Assembly (NCBI GenBank): GCA_910577685.1
Contig: CAJTOH010000014.1
Coordinates: forward strand, 1-64,000
DNA: 64,000 nucleotides
DNA from: an uncultured Dorea sp.
GTDB taxonomy: Bacteria > Bacillota > Clostridia > Lachnospirales > Lachnospiraceae
Reading direction: 5' to 3'
Part shown: positions 26,070 to 33,648 of the stretch, one piece after another
Numbering within the stretch: position 1 is the first letter of the stretch
How the letters are laid out: every line of letters begins with the position of its first letter
Notes under the pieces: model-generated
What the model saw: the letters and a program-made list of their open reading frames with translations, nothing else
The model's database searches: none
Told to the model about the DNA's origin: nothing
Translations under genes and position numbers: made by a program

Positions 26070-26119
26070 ATTATAATTCTTTATGAACTATTGGTCAATA
26101 GTTAATCCCTTTATAGTTC
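26070..26119 (-). promoter_or_regulatory. Promoter with GAACTA/TAGTTC operator, copy C
   Basis: On the minus strand: TTGACC (complement of 26093-26098), 17 bases, TATAAT (complement of 26070-26075). The arms GAACTA/TAGTTC span 26085-26119. It shares most bases with copy B, including AAGGGAT. It drives the dockerin gene that reads leftward from 26033. Confidence 0.8.
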
Positions 26120-26226
26120 CTGATAGGAAGAAGTGGAAACTCCATTATTTTTCCGGATTTTCCGGTATAATGCTTTGCAGACGGAGGTGGACAGACGCGG
26201 CGATAAATATTTATTATAATAGAGAA

Positions 26227-26294
26227 TTTCTATAAATAATATTATTCATAGAAAATGTGCAAAGTATACAAAAATAAATTTTCTGTTTGTATAC
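26227..26294 (+). promoter_or_regulatory. Two inverted repeats upstream of the amino-acid transporter operon
   Basis: TTTCTAT / ATAGAAA (26227-26254) and a perfect GTATACAAA / TTTGTATAC (26264-26272 and 26286-26294). They lie 85-150 bases before the permease gene in an AT-rich region and are candidate operators, perhaps for one of the two PucR-like regulators of the operon. The rest of 26120-26378 shows no gene. Confidence 0.5.
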
Positions 26295-26378
26295 CAATGA
26301 CCATGAAAAATATGTCAAAAAAGATAAAATAATAATGTGTGAAATGCATAATCTAAGAAAGGATATGGAGAGGATGAG

Positions 26379-27041
26379 ATGTTTAAGGTAAGCTATTTTT
26401 TAGAAGTTCTCCCTATAATCGCAAGTAAGGTTGACGTCACCTTTCAGCTGACGGTTGTAGCTACGATATTTGCGCTGCTGGTGGGAGTCATCATCGCCAT
26501 AATCGGCTATTACAAGATTCCGGCCTTGTATCAGTTTACACGGATGTACGTTTCCATCATGAGAGGAACTCCGATTGTGGCGCAGTTGTACTTTTTCTAT
26601 TATGGAATTGCCCTCTACAGCGCTTTCGTCCGCGATATGACGCCGCTGATTGCGGTTGCGGTGGTGATGAGTCTGAATATGGGAGCCTTTATGTCCGAGA
26701 GTATCAGAGGCGCGCTGCTTTCTGTGGACGAGGGGCAGAAAGAAGCTGCATATTCGCTGGGAATGACGAATCTGCAGTTGGTGTGGAGGATTATTATTCC
26801 TCAGGCGGTCCGCGTCGCCCTTCCGCCCTTGTTCAATGACATTATCAACCTGATAAAGCAGACGTCGCTGGCCTTTATGCTGGGCGTTCCGGATATTATG
26901 GGCGCCGCTAAGATAGAGGGGGCAAGGACCTTCCGGTACTTTGAGATTTATGCGGCGGTAATGCTTATTTACTGGGTGATTATATTTATTCTTGGATTGG
27001 TACATAAGGTTTTGGAGAAGAAATGCGCGACCATGTATTAG
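26379..27041 (+). CDS. Polar amino-acid ABC transporter, permease
   Basis: 220 residues with five membrane spans and the HisM/GlnP-type pattern: TFQLTVVATIFALLVG, YVSIMRGTPIVAQLYFFYYG and the inner-loop motif EAAYSLGMTNLQLVWRIIIPQAVRVALPP that contacts the ATPase. GGAGAGG precedes the ATG. A binding protein and ATPase follow, so it is the first gene of a complete importer. One permease gene suffices as a homodimer. Substrate: a polar amino acid or related molecule. Confidence 0.92.
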   Translation: MFKVSYFLEVLPIIASKVDVTFQLTVVATIFALLVGVIIAIIGYYKIPALYQFTRMYVSIMRGTPIVAQLYFFYYGIALYSAFVRDMTPLIAVAVVMSLNMGAFMSESIRGALLSVDEGQKEAAYSLGMTNLQLVWRIIIPQAVRVALPPLFNDIINLIKQTSLAFMLGVPDIMGAAKIEGARTFRYFEIYAAVMLIYWVIIFILGLVHKVLEKKCATMY

Positions 27042-27102
27042 GCGGAATCTTAAATAAGGCAACTTTTTAAGATATATTATGAAAAAGAGGAGAAGAAGAA
27101 TT

Positions 27103-27978
27103 ATGAAAAGACGTTTGATAGCAGCATTATTAGTGACAGCGATGGCAATGACAATGGCCGCAGGATGTGGGAACAGTGATTCAGGGGATTCCGGAGATTC
27201 CGGAAAAGATAAGGCGAAGACAGAGAATGATGCGGAGGAAAACTCCGACGCAGATTCCGATACAGGATATTCAGACCGGAAGGTTACCCTTGTAACGTCA
27301 GGATCAGGAGAGCCGTATACGCTTCTTGCGGACGACGGGACTTGGACAGGGATTGACGCCGAGATGTGGGCAGAGATTGAGGAGCGTACCGGCTGGGAAG
27401 TAGATGTAAAACAGGCGGCGTTTGACGCCATGTGGGGCGAGCTTGACACGGCCCGCGCGGACGTAGTCGCCAACTGTACTGCCGTTAAGCCGGAGAGAGA
27501 AGAGAAGTACCATGCGACCATTCCGTATTATGGAGACGCCCAGTGTGTTATCGTCAACGAGGGAAGCAGCTATAAAACGGCGGAGGACTTGAAAGGCAAA
27601 GTTGTGGGATGCACCAACGGACAGGCGGCGCAGACGATTATAGAGGATCTTGGGGCTGAGATTGGTTTCGAAGTGAAGCTCTATGAGGACAGCGCAGTGG
27701 GCATGAACGACTTGATGCTTGAAAGAATCGACGCTTATGCAAATACCACCACCAATGTAAATGCATTTATGCATAATAACGGCGAGGCTGATTTCCGTTT
27801 CTTTGAGGAGAACCTGCTGGCAAACAACGTGGCATATTTCCTTCCGAAGACGGACGAGGGCGAAGAACTGAAAGAAGAGCTTAATAAGGTGATTCAGGAA
27901 ATGCTTGACGACGGTACCATTGCCGGTATTACGGAGAAGTGGATGTTTGCTGATATGACACAGTTAATCCAGAAATAA
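27103..27978 (+). CDS. Amino-acid ABC transporter, substrate-binding lipoprotein
   Basis: About 291 residues. The lipoprotein signal ends in MAAGC, followed by a Ser/Asp/Gly-rich linker. The body is a type II periplasmic-binding fold of the glutamine/cystine class (GEPYTLLADDGTWTGIDAEMWAEIEERTGWEV, DVVANCTAVKPEREEKYHATIPYY, LKGKVVGCTNGQAAQTIIEDL). The usual arginine-binding TSR-like loop is replaced by CTAVKPERE, so the ligand cannot be named. I prefer the ATG at 27103, preceded by GAGGAG, over the one at 27079. Confidence 0.92.
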   Translation: MKRRLIAALLVTAMAMTMAAGCGNSDSGDSGDSGKDKAKTENDAEENSDADSDTGYSDRKVTLVTSGSGEPYTLLADDGTWTGIDAEMWAEIEERTGWEVDVKQAAFDAMWGELDTARADVVANCTAVKPEREEKYHATIPYYGDAQCVIVNEGSSYKTAEDLKGKVVGCTNGQAAQTIIEDLGAEIGFEVKLYEDSAVGMNDLMLERIDAYANTTTNVNAFMHNNGEADFRFFEENLLANNVAYFLPKTDEGEELKEELNKVIQEMLDDGTIAGITEKWMFADMTQLIQK

Positions 27979-28005
27979 CAAAAAGTCAGGAAGATTGGGA
28001 ATATT

Positions 28006-28764
28006 ATGGGAACAGAGACACAGATGGTGAAGATTGAACATCTTTATAAAGAATTTGATGCGGAAACAAAGGTACTTACGGATATCAATCTAACCATCAA
28101 TAAAAATGAAGTGATTGCTATACTTGGACCTTCGGGAACTGGAAAGTCAACGCTGCTTCGATGTCTGAACTATCTGACGGTGCCGACGAAAGGGCTGATT
28201 ACCATCGGGGACGTTACTGTGGACGCAAGCCGCCACTCCAAGAGAGACGTCATCGAGCTGCGGAGACATTCGTCAATGGTATTTCAGGGGTACAATCTAT
28301 TCAAGAACAAGACGGCGCTTGAGAATGTCATGGAGGCTCTGACCGTGGTTCAGAAGAAATCAAGGGCTGAGGCCGAAAGGACGGCTCTTGCACTCCTTGA
28401 GAAGGTAGGCATGGGAGAGAGAAAAGATTTCTATCCCTCCAAGCTGTCCGGAGGCCAGCAGCAGCGTGTCGGGATTGCGCGCGCTCTTGCCGTGAATCCA
28501 AACGTAGTGCTGTTCGACGAGCCTACGTCTGCCTTGGACCCTGAGTTGGTAGGCGAGGTGCTCAATACGATTAAATCTCTGGCGGAGGACGGGACGACGA
28601 TGATTCTGGTTACACATGAGATTGGATTTGCCAGAGAGGTGGCGACCCGAATATTGTTCATGGACGGCGGGCGTATCGCGGCGGACGGCACTCCGAAGGA
28701 AATAATCGACAACCCAGAGAATCCAAGGCTTAAGCAGTTCTTGAATTTTGTGAATCGTAAATAG
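28006..28764 (+). CDS. Amino-acid ABC transporter, ATP-binding protein
   Basis: 252 residues, GlnQ type: Walker A GPSGTGKSTLLRC, Q loop MVFQGYNLFKN, signature LSGGQQQRVGIARAL, Walker B VVLFDEPTSALDPELV and the H loop VTHEIGFAREV. It powers the importer encoded by the two genes before it, on the cytoplasmic side. A hairpin lies between it and the amidohydrolase gene. Confidence 0.94.
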   Translation: MGTETQMVKIEHLYKEFDAETKVLTDINLTINKNEVIAILGPSGTGKSTLLRCLNYLTVPTKGLITIGDVTVDASRHSKRDVIELRRHSSMVFQGYNLFKNKTALENVMEALTVVQKKSRAEAERTALALLEKVGMGERKDFYPSKLSGGQQQRVGIARALAVNPNVVLFDEPTSALDPELVGEVLNTIKSLAEDGTTMILVTHEIGFAREVATRILFMDGGRIAADGTPKEIIDNPENPRLKQFLNFVNRK

Positions 28765-28772
28765 TTAGGAGG

Positions 28773-28820
28773 AAGCTGTCGGGGAATGACTGGATCAGGC
28801 ATTTCCGGGCGGCTTTTTCT
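28773..28820 (+). terminator. Intra-operon attenuator hairpin
   Basis: AAGCTGTCGGGGAATG pairs imperfectly with CATTTCCGGGCGGCTT, followed by TTTT. It may lower expression of the downstream amidohydrolase relative to the transporter. Confidence 0.55.
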
Positions 28821-28840
28821 GTAAAAAAGAGGTAAGTGAT

Positions 28841-30076
28841 ATGGAAATGCTGAAACGAAATACCGTGATAGAACAGATTAAAAAAGCTGCGAGTGAGGCG
28901 CAGACGTATTTGACGAAAATCAGAAGAGAGCTTCATCAGTACCCGGAGCTTGGTGTGGATTTGCCTGTGACCCATGAGATTATCAGCAGGGAGCTTAAGA
29001 AAATCCCGGGGCTTGACGTTTATGAGCATAAGGCGGGCGGCTTTGGAATCATTGCCCTCATGCGGGGCGAAAAGCCGGAGGGAAAGACGGTTCTTCTGAG
29101 GGCGGATATTGATGGGCTTCCCATAGAGGAAAAGGTGGATTGTGAATATAAGTCAAAGAATACGGGGTGTATGCATGCCTGCGGCCACGACGGACACGCC
29201 GCGTGGCTCATTGGCGCGGCTAAGATTCTGTCAAGGCTTCGAAGCGAATGGGGAGGCTGTATTAAGTTCGTATTCCAGCCGGGGGAGGAGGTCGGCAAGG
29301 GGGCCGACGTTCTGATTGACGAGGATAAGGTTTTGGAAGACCCGGCTGTGGATATGGCATTCGCCGCCCATGGGTGGCCTTCCGTTGAGAGCGGCAGGAT
29401 TGGAATTGCCAGAAGGTATGCCTTCGGCTGCGTAGGGTCTTTCCGGGTGAAGGTCATTGGAAGGAAGGGGCATGCGTCCTGGCCGGAGCAGACCATTGAC
29501 CCTATCGCCGCGGCGGGTGAGATTTACCAGCATATTCCGGCAATCCTTGCAAGAAAGATTGGAGGTACGGCTTCTAAGGTTATGTCCGTGACCTATATGC
29601 AGGCGGGGGACCCTAAAGTGCGGAACATTATCCCCACAGTATGCGAGTTCGGGGGTACTATGAGGGCGGTTAAGACGGAGACTCTTGAAATCATGGGCAG
29701 GGAATTGAGAAAAGAGGCGGAGGCAGTCTGCGGCGTCTATGGGGCTTCCTGCGAGGTGGACGTGCAGGTTCACGGCGGCGCGGTGGAGAATGCGCCTCAC
29801 CTTCTTGAGGGGGTCAGAAGGGCTGCCGCTCAGATTCTCGGGCAGGAACAGGCGTATATAATTGAGGAAGATAATCTTGGCGGGGAAAATTTTGCAGAAT
29901 ACAGCGCGAAAGTTCCCTCTGTCTATATGTTTATCGGAATCAAGCCGGAAGGCGAGACGGAGGTTTTGGGGCTTCACAGCCCCAAATACCGGTTTGACGA
30001 CGGGGTTCTTGCAAAAGCGGCGGGGGTATTTGCGGCTCTTGGGTACTTTGGCTGTATGGGGGAATTGGATAAATAA
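28841..30076 (+). CDS. M20-family amidohydrolase / amidase
   Basis: 411 residues, M20D type. Metal-site motifs are present: RRELHQYPELG, MHACGHDGHAAWLIGAAKIL, the glutamates in FQPGEEVGKGADVLI and the late histidine in VLGLHSPKYRFDD. A dimerisation lid domain lies about 190-300. Enzymes of this branch remove acyl or aminoacyl groups (hippurate, N-acyl amino acids, indole-acetyl amino acids). Encoded with an amino-acid importer, it probably hydrolyses the imported N-acylated compound in the cytoplasm; this is inference. Confidence 0.9.
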   Translation: MEMLKRNTVIEQIKKAASEAQTYLTKIRRELHQYPELGVDLPVTHEIISRELKKIPGLDVYEHKAGGFGIIALMRGEKPEGKTVLLRADIDGLPIEEKVDCEYKSKNTGCMHACGHDGHAAWLIGAAKILSRLRSEWGGCIKFVFQPGEEVGKGADVLIDEDKVLEDPAVDMAFAAHGWPSVESGRIGIARRYAFGCVGSFRVKVIGRKGHASWPEQTIDPIAAAGEIYQHIPAILARKIGGTASKVMSVTYMQAGDPKVRNIIPTVCEFGGTMRAVKTETLEIMGRELRKEAEAVCGVYGASCEVDVQVHGGAVENAPHLLEGVRRAAAQILGQEQAYIIEEDNLGGENFAEYSAKVPSVYMFIGIKPEGETEVLGLHSPKYRFDDGVLAKAAGVFAALGYFGCMGELDK

Positions 30077-30078
30077 CA

Positions 30079-30095
30079 TATAGATATTATCTATA
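30079..30095. promoter_or_regulatory. 17-bp perfect palindrome upstream of the PucR gene
   Basis: TATAGATA-T-TATCTATA directly after the amidohydrolase stop codon. The TCTATAAATA part also occurs within the 26227-26254 repeat upstream of the transporter, suggesting one regulator for both. Confidence 0.5.
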
Positions 30096-30123
30096 AATAC
30101 CGGCTGAAAGGGCTAAAATCTAT

Positions 30124-30152
30124 TTGACAGATGCAATTTTCTAGGAAATAAT
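30124..30152 (+). promoter_or_regulatory. Promoter of the PucR regulator gene
   Basis: TTGACA (30124-30129), 17 bases, AATAAT (30147-30152). Transcription would start near 30159, supporting a start codon at 30174 for the regulator. Confidence 0.6.
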
Positions 30153-30173
30153 ATTCATATGGGGTGGATGAAT

Positions 30174-31280
30174 ATGTTTGCGATTGAGAATTGTTACAGA
30201 ATTATATTTGAAGCAATGCTCGAAGATTCTATATTTATGTGCATCGCTAAGAGGATTGAGGAATATACGGGGGCAGGGGTCGCGTTTGTGGCAGGGACAG
30301 GGAAGGTTCTCGCCTGTTCCTGCATTTGTGCAAAGCTGTTTCCTGTGTCTGCCGGGAAGGGGCATCTTACTTTTGAGGATTATGGATTGATTCGGGACAG
30401 GCAGGAGTTGGACGGCAGGCTTTGGTGCGTCACGCCTGTGTATGGAGGGAAGATAGCCATTGGCTATGTGGTGCTGATGTATGGAGAGAAAGAGGAGGAA
30501 GGCGCTTTTCAGGAATTAGGAGGCATTCTGGCGCAGAATGTGAAGCGGTATTTTCAGGAGGAGCAGAAACAGTATTTGTTCTGCCAGCCTCTAAATGAAC
30601 ATATGGCCGGATGGACGCTTTTTGAGGAGGATGCTTCAGGGTTTTTGGAGAAATATGGTTTCCCTTTGGGGAGCTATCTTGTGGTCTCATTTTTCAAGAA
30701 GGAAGGCAGATTAGCGGCCGTTTTGCGAGGGCTTTGGAAGTGTTTGTATATTTATGAAGAGCGGGACGAGATTTTCGTGCTGCTGTACCAGTTGAGGGAG
30801 CAGGACGTCTCTCTTATCTATGGGGCTATTGAGGCGGAAAAAGAAAGCTGCTGTGTCAGTGAGGTGTTTTCGGATATCCGTCTGCTTAAGGACAAGAAGA
30901 AGATTTTGCAGAGGATGGCGCGGGTTAGGGATTCACGGGAGAAGGCTTTTGTGCGCCGGGAGAAGGAGTGGTCTATGCGGGGCATGTACACGTATACGGC
31001 TTCTCTGATTGAGAAGGCGGGGCTTAGGGATTACTCTATTGAGGAGCTGATTTTAGAGGATGAGAGAAATAACACGGAGCTGTACCATACCCTTAAGACC
31101 TATCTTCTCTGTGGAAATAATGTTACGGCTGCGGCAAAAAGGCTGCACATTCACAGGAATACCTTGGTTTATCGGCTGAAGCAGATTAAGGAGTGTATTG
31201 AGGCGGATATGAATGATTTTGAGGTATCCAGAGAGTTGCTTGCTTTTATTATGATGTATGATATTGCGGGATGGGATTAA
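30174..31280 (+). CDS. PucR-type transcriptional regulator
   Basis: About 368 residues. The C-terminal region is a PucR-type helix-turn-helix (ELYHTLKTYLLCGNNVTAAAKRLHIHRNTLVYRLKQIKE, about 300-340). The N-terminal part is a variable sensor region with no clear GAF or PucR domain. Relatives control purine, allantoin and amino-acid catabolism. It has its own promoter and palindrome inside the transporter/amidohydrolase locus and is followed 8 bases later by the dehydratase-PucR fusion. I use the ATG at 30174, with GGGGTGG just before it. Confidence 0.82.
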   Translation: MFAIENCYRIIFEAMLEDSIFMCIAKRIEEYTGAGVAFVAGTGKVLACSCICAKLFPVSAGKGHLTFEDYGLIRDRQELDGRLWCVTPVYGGKIAIGYVVLMYGEKEEEGAFQELGGILAQNVKRYFQEEQKQYLFCQPLNEHMAGWTLFEEDASGFLEKYGFPLGSYLVVSFFKKEGRLAAVLRGLWKCLYIYEERDEIFVLLYQLREQDVSLIYGAIEAEKESCCVSEVFSDIRLLKDKKKILQRMARVRDSREKAFVRREKEWSMRGMYTYTASLIEKAGLRDYSIEELILEDERNNTELYHTLKTYLLCGNNVTAAAKRLHIHRNTLVYRLKQIKECIEADMNDFEVSRELLAFIMMYDIAGWD

Positions 31281-31288
31281 GGAGTTAG

Positions 31289-33457
31289 ATGCAGGTTATG
31301 AGGATTGAACGGGAGCTGCCGGAGATTTTTGAGGAGTTCGGTGAGCAGAGAAAGACGGCTTTTTTGGAAATTAAGGAGTTTAAGGACAGGGGGATTCCTG
31401 TCGTGGGTATGTATTGTGCGTATTTCCCGCCGGAGCTTGCCATTGCCGCGGGAGCCGTCCCTGTGGCGCTGTGTTCGTTTGCGCAAGAGACTATTCCTAC
31501 GGCGGAGCGGTTCATGCCCCAGAGTATGTGTCCGCTGGTGAAGTCCAGCTATGGCTTTGCGGTGGAGGATAAATGCCCTCTTTTTCATTTTGCTGATTTG
31601 GTAATCGGTGAGACTACCTGCGACGGTAAGAAGAAGATGTATGAGATGATGACGGAATTTAAGCCTGTTCATGTTATGGAGCTTCCAAACAGCCAGTCTG
31701 AGCGTGGGTATGAGTTTTGGCGGGGCGAGGTAATCCGCGCCAAGGAGTTTTTGGAGGAGTTTTTCCATGTGGTTATTACGGAGGAAATGCTTCGGGATGC
31801 GGTGAGGCTTAACAATCGGATTCGCAGGTCTCTTAAGTCTCTGTGCGATGTGATGAGGCTTAATCCTGCGCCTGTTTTGGGGGAGGATATTCAGAAGCTG
31901 GTTCTTGGAAGTAAGTATCGTTTTGACTTTCAGACGACGCCGGATCTTGTGGCAGGCGTGCGGGAGAAGATTCTTGAGGAATACGGCCAAGGGAAAATGT
32001 TAGAGCAGAGGGTGCGGATTCTGGTGACGGGCTGCCCCGTGGGAGGGGACAGCCTGAAAGTGATACGTGCAATCGAGCAGAACGGCGGCGTTGTGGTTGC
32101 GACGGAAAACTGCAGCGGCGTGCGCGCCCTTTCAAGGATGGTGGAAGAGGACACGGAGGATATTTACGGGGCGATTGCAAGAAAGTATCTGGCAACGGGC
32201 TGCTCTATTATGACGCCTAACGATAACCGGATTGAGCTGCTTAGCGAGATTATCGACGAGTACCAAGTGGAAGGCGTGGTGGAGGTGATTCTAAGAGGGT
32301 GCCATTCTACCGGGGCGGAGTCTTTTTATATCCGCAAATTTGTGAATGAGGAGAAGCATCTTCCTTATATTGCGGTTGATACAGATTATTCCAACGCGGA
32401 TTCGGGGCAGATTGCCACGAGGCTGACCGCGTTTATTGAGATGATTCTGGAGGAAGGTCTTAGGGAAAAGCCTGTGGACATGAATGACTGCTATAAAATT
32501 GTGCTGTCGGGAACGAACAGAGGGTGCTCGGAGCAGGAGATTCTTGAGGATATCTGGAAGTATACGGGAATACCTATCGGTGAGTTTGATAAGGAGGGGC
32601 GTTTGGCTGCCTGCGCGGGGCTTGACGGAGAACCTCATGGGGATGGGGTATTTGCGGTTGAAAGGGATTTGCCCGAGGGACAGGGGAGGATTGCTGCGTA
32701 TGCGGCGTCCCAAAAGCTGAGGAAGCTGGCGGCGCAGGTGGTGGATATCTTGGTTCGAAGTTATAATATGAGGAGACAGTTTTCGCTGGGTGAGAAGTGC
32801 GGGCAGCCGGATTATCTCTGGGTTGCGGCGGAATGTAGCGGGGATTTGGAGAGAATTTATGAGGCCGTTAGGATGGAGGAGGAATTTCACGGAAAACCGG
32901 AGAAGCCTGACGGCAAGCGGATGTTTGTGTCTTGTATACGGGGCAGGGACGACAGGAAACGTCTGATTGACGTGTGCAGGGAGTGTATGCGGGGGCAGGA
33001 CGGGCAGGTTGTGGTAGGCAACGGCTTTCAGGATGCGTCGGGCAAGGAAGAGAACGGCAGGCTTCAGGAGCGGGTCCTTATGCTTGCCAGAGAGAAGAAG
33101 GAGCGTGGAAACGTACGGCTGACTGAGAATTTTTATTATGAGCTTGCCGTGGATTGTATGAGTGAGAAGATGGAGCTTGCCTCTCTGTATCCGGAGGAGC
33201 TTAAAAAGCTTCAGCGGGAAGGGGCGGAGAAATGGAAGGAGCTTTTTGAGACGCTTTACTGGTATCTGCGGATGAAGCGCAACGTGGCTTCTACCGCGGC
33301 TAGGATGAAGCTGCACCGTAATACGCTGCTTCCGCGGATTGCCAGACTGAATGAGATGATAGAGGTGGATGAGATGGAAGGGGCGGATTGTGAGAGGCTT
33401 CTGCTTGTGATGGAGGTGGAACGCCGGAAGAGGCTTGCGGGCGTCTGGGATTTATAG
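31289..33457 (+). CDS. 2-hydroxyacyl-CoA-dehydratase/double-cubane-like protein fused to a PucR-type DNA-binding domain
   Basis: 722 residues. Residues 1 to about 390 match the HgdB / double-cubane cluster family: GMYCAYFPPELAIAAGAVPVALC, QSMCPLVKSSYG, GETTCDGKKKMYE, LVTGCPVGGDSLK, ENCSG and RGCHSTGAESFYIRKF supply the cluster-type cysteines. Residues about 400-640 are an unassigned, partly GAF-like middle. The end (about 655-700: LYWYLRMKRNVASTAARMKLHRNTLLPRIARLNEMI) is a PucR-type helix-turn-helix like that of the gene before it. The reading frame is open throughout with even coding character, so the fusion looks genuine. I infer an iron-sulfur sensor that binds DNA; no activase gene is adjacent. 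Start set by AAGGAG. Confidence 0.8.
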   Translation: MQVMRIERELPEIFEEFGEQRKTAFLEIKEFKDRGIPVVGMYCAYFPPELAIAAGAVPVALCSFAQETIPTAERFMPQSMCPLVKSSYGFAVEDKCPLFHFADLVIGETTCDGKKKMYEMMTEFKPVHVMELPNSQSERGYEFWRGEVIRAKEFLEEFFHVVITEEMLRDAVRLNNRIRRSLKSLCDVMRLNPAPVLGEDIQKLVLGSKYRFDFQTTPDLVAGVREKILEEYGQGKMLEQRVRILVTGCPVGGDSLKVIRAIEQNGGVVVATENCSGVRALSRMVEEDTEDIYGAIARKYLATGCSIMTPNDNRIELLSEIIDEYQVEGVVEVILRGCHSTGAESFYIRKFVNEEKHLPYIAVDTDYSNADSGQIATRLTAFIEMILEEGLREKPVDMNDCYKIVLSGTNRGCSEQEILEDIWKYTGIPIGEFDKEGRLAACAGLDGEPHGDGVFAVERDLPEGQGRIAAYAASQKLRKLAAQVVDILVRSYNMRRQFSLGEKCGQPDYLWVAAECSGDLERIYEAVRMEEEFHGKPEKPDGKRMFVSCIRGRDDRKRLIDVCRECMRGQDGQVVVGNGFQDASGKEENGRLQERVLMLAREKKERGNVRLTENFYYELAVDCMSEKMELASLYPEELKKLQREGAEKWKELFETLYWYLRMKRNVASTAARMKLHRNTLLPRIARLNEMIEVDEMEGADCERLLLVMEVERRKRLAGVWDL

Positions 33458-33496
33458 GAATGTCGAAAAAAGTCGTAAAAAGTCGAAGAGAAATCC

Positions 33497-33525
33497 TTGA
33501 AAAAAAAGAAAAGAGGGAATATAAT
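33497..33525 (+). promoter_or_regulatory. Promoter of the DUF3800-associated RNA
   Basis: TTGAAA (33497-33502), 17 bases, TATAAT (33520-33525), giving a start near 33532. Confidence 0.75.
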
Positions 33526-33531
33526 AAAGAA

Positions 33532-33611
33532 AAGATAGATAGTGACGTCACTACAGGGCTGGTCGAGAGACCCTGGTCCACCAAAAGGCGGGGAATTTCC
33601 TCGCCATTTTT
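33532..33611 (+). ncRNA. Structured leader RNA upstream of the DUF3800 gene
   Basis: About 80 nt from a good promoter to an intrinsic terminator. It contains the palindrome GTGACGTCAC, a stem CAGGG/CCCTG around GGTCGAGAGA, a possible closing pair GTGAC/GTCCAC and the terminator GGCGGGGA-ATT-TCCTCGCC with a T run. Conserved RNA motifs named DUF3800-I to -XI have been reported near genes of this protein family; I infer that this may be one, or a relative, but cannot match it to a specific motif by eye. Confidence 0.55.
33587..33611 (+). terminator. Intrinsic terminator of the leader RNA
   Basis: GGCGGGGA (33587-33594) pairs with TCCTCGCC (33598-33605), then TTTTT. It lies 38 bases before the DUF3800 start codon, so the gene would be expressed by readthrough or from an unseen promoter. 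Confidence 0.75.
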
Positions 33612-33648
33612 GTTACATAGAAGGATTCATAAAAAAAGAGAGAGATTC

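Noticed and set aside
33460..33648. 63-codon N-terminal extension of the DUF3800 protein.
   Set aside because: This part covers a promoter, structured RNA and terminator, and the family usually starts at the FIDESGDFG region after 33649.
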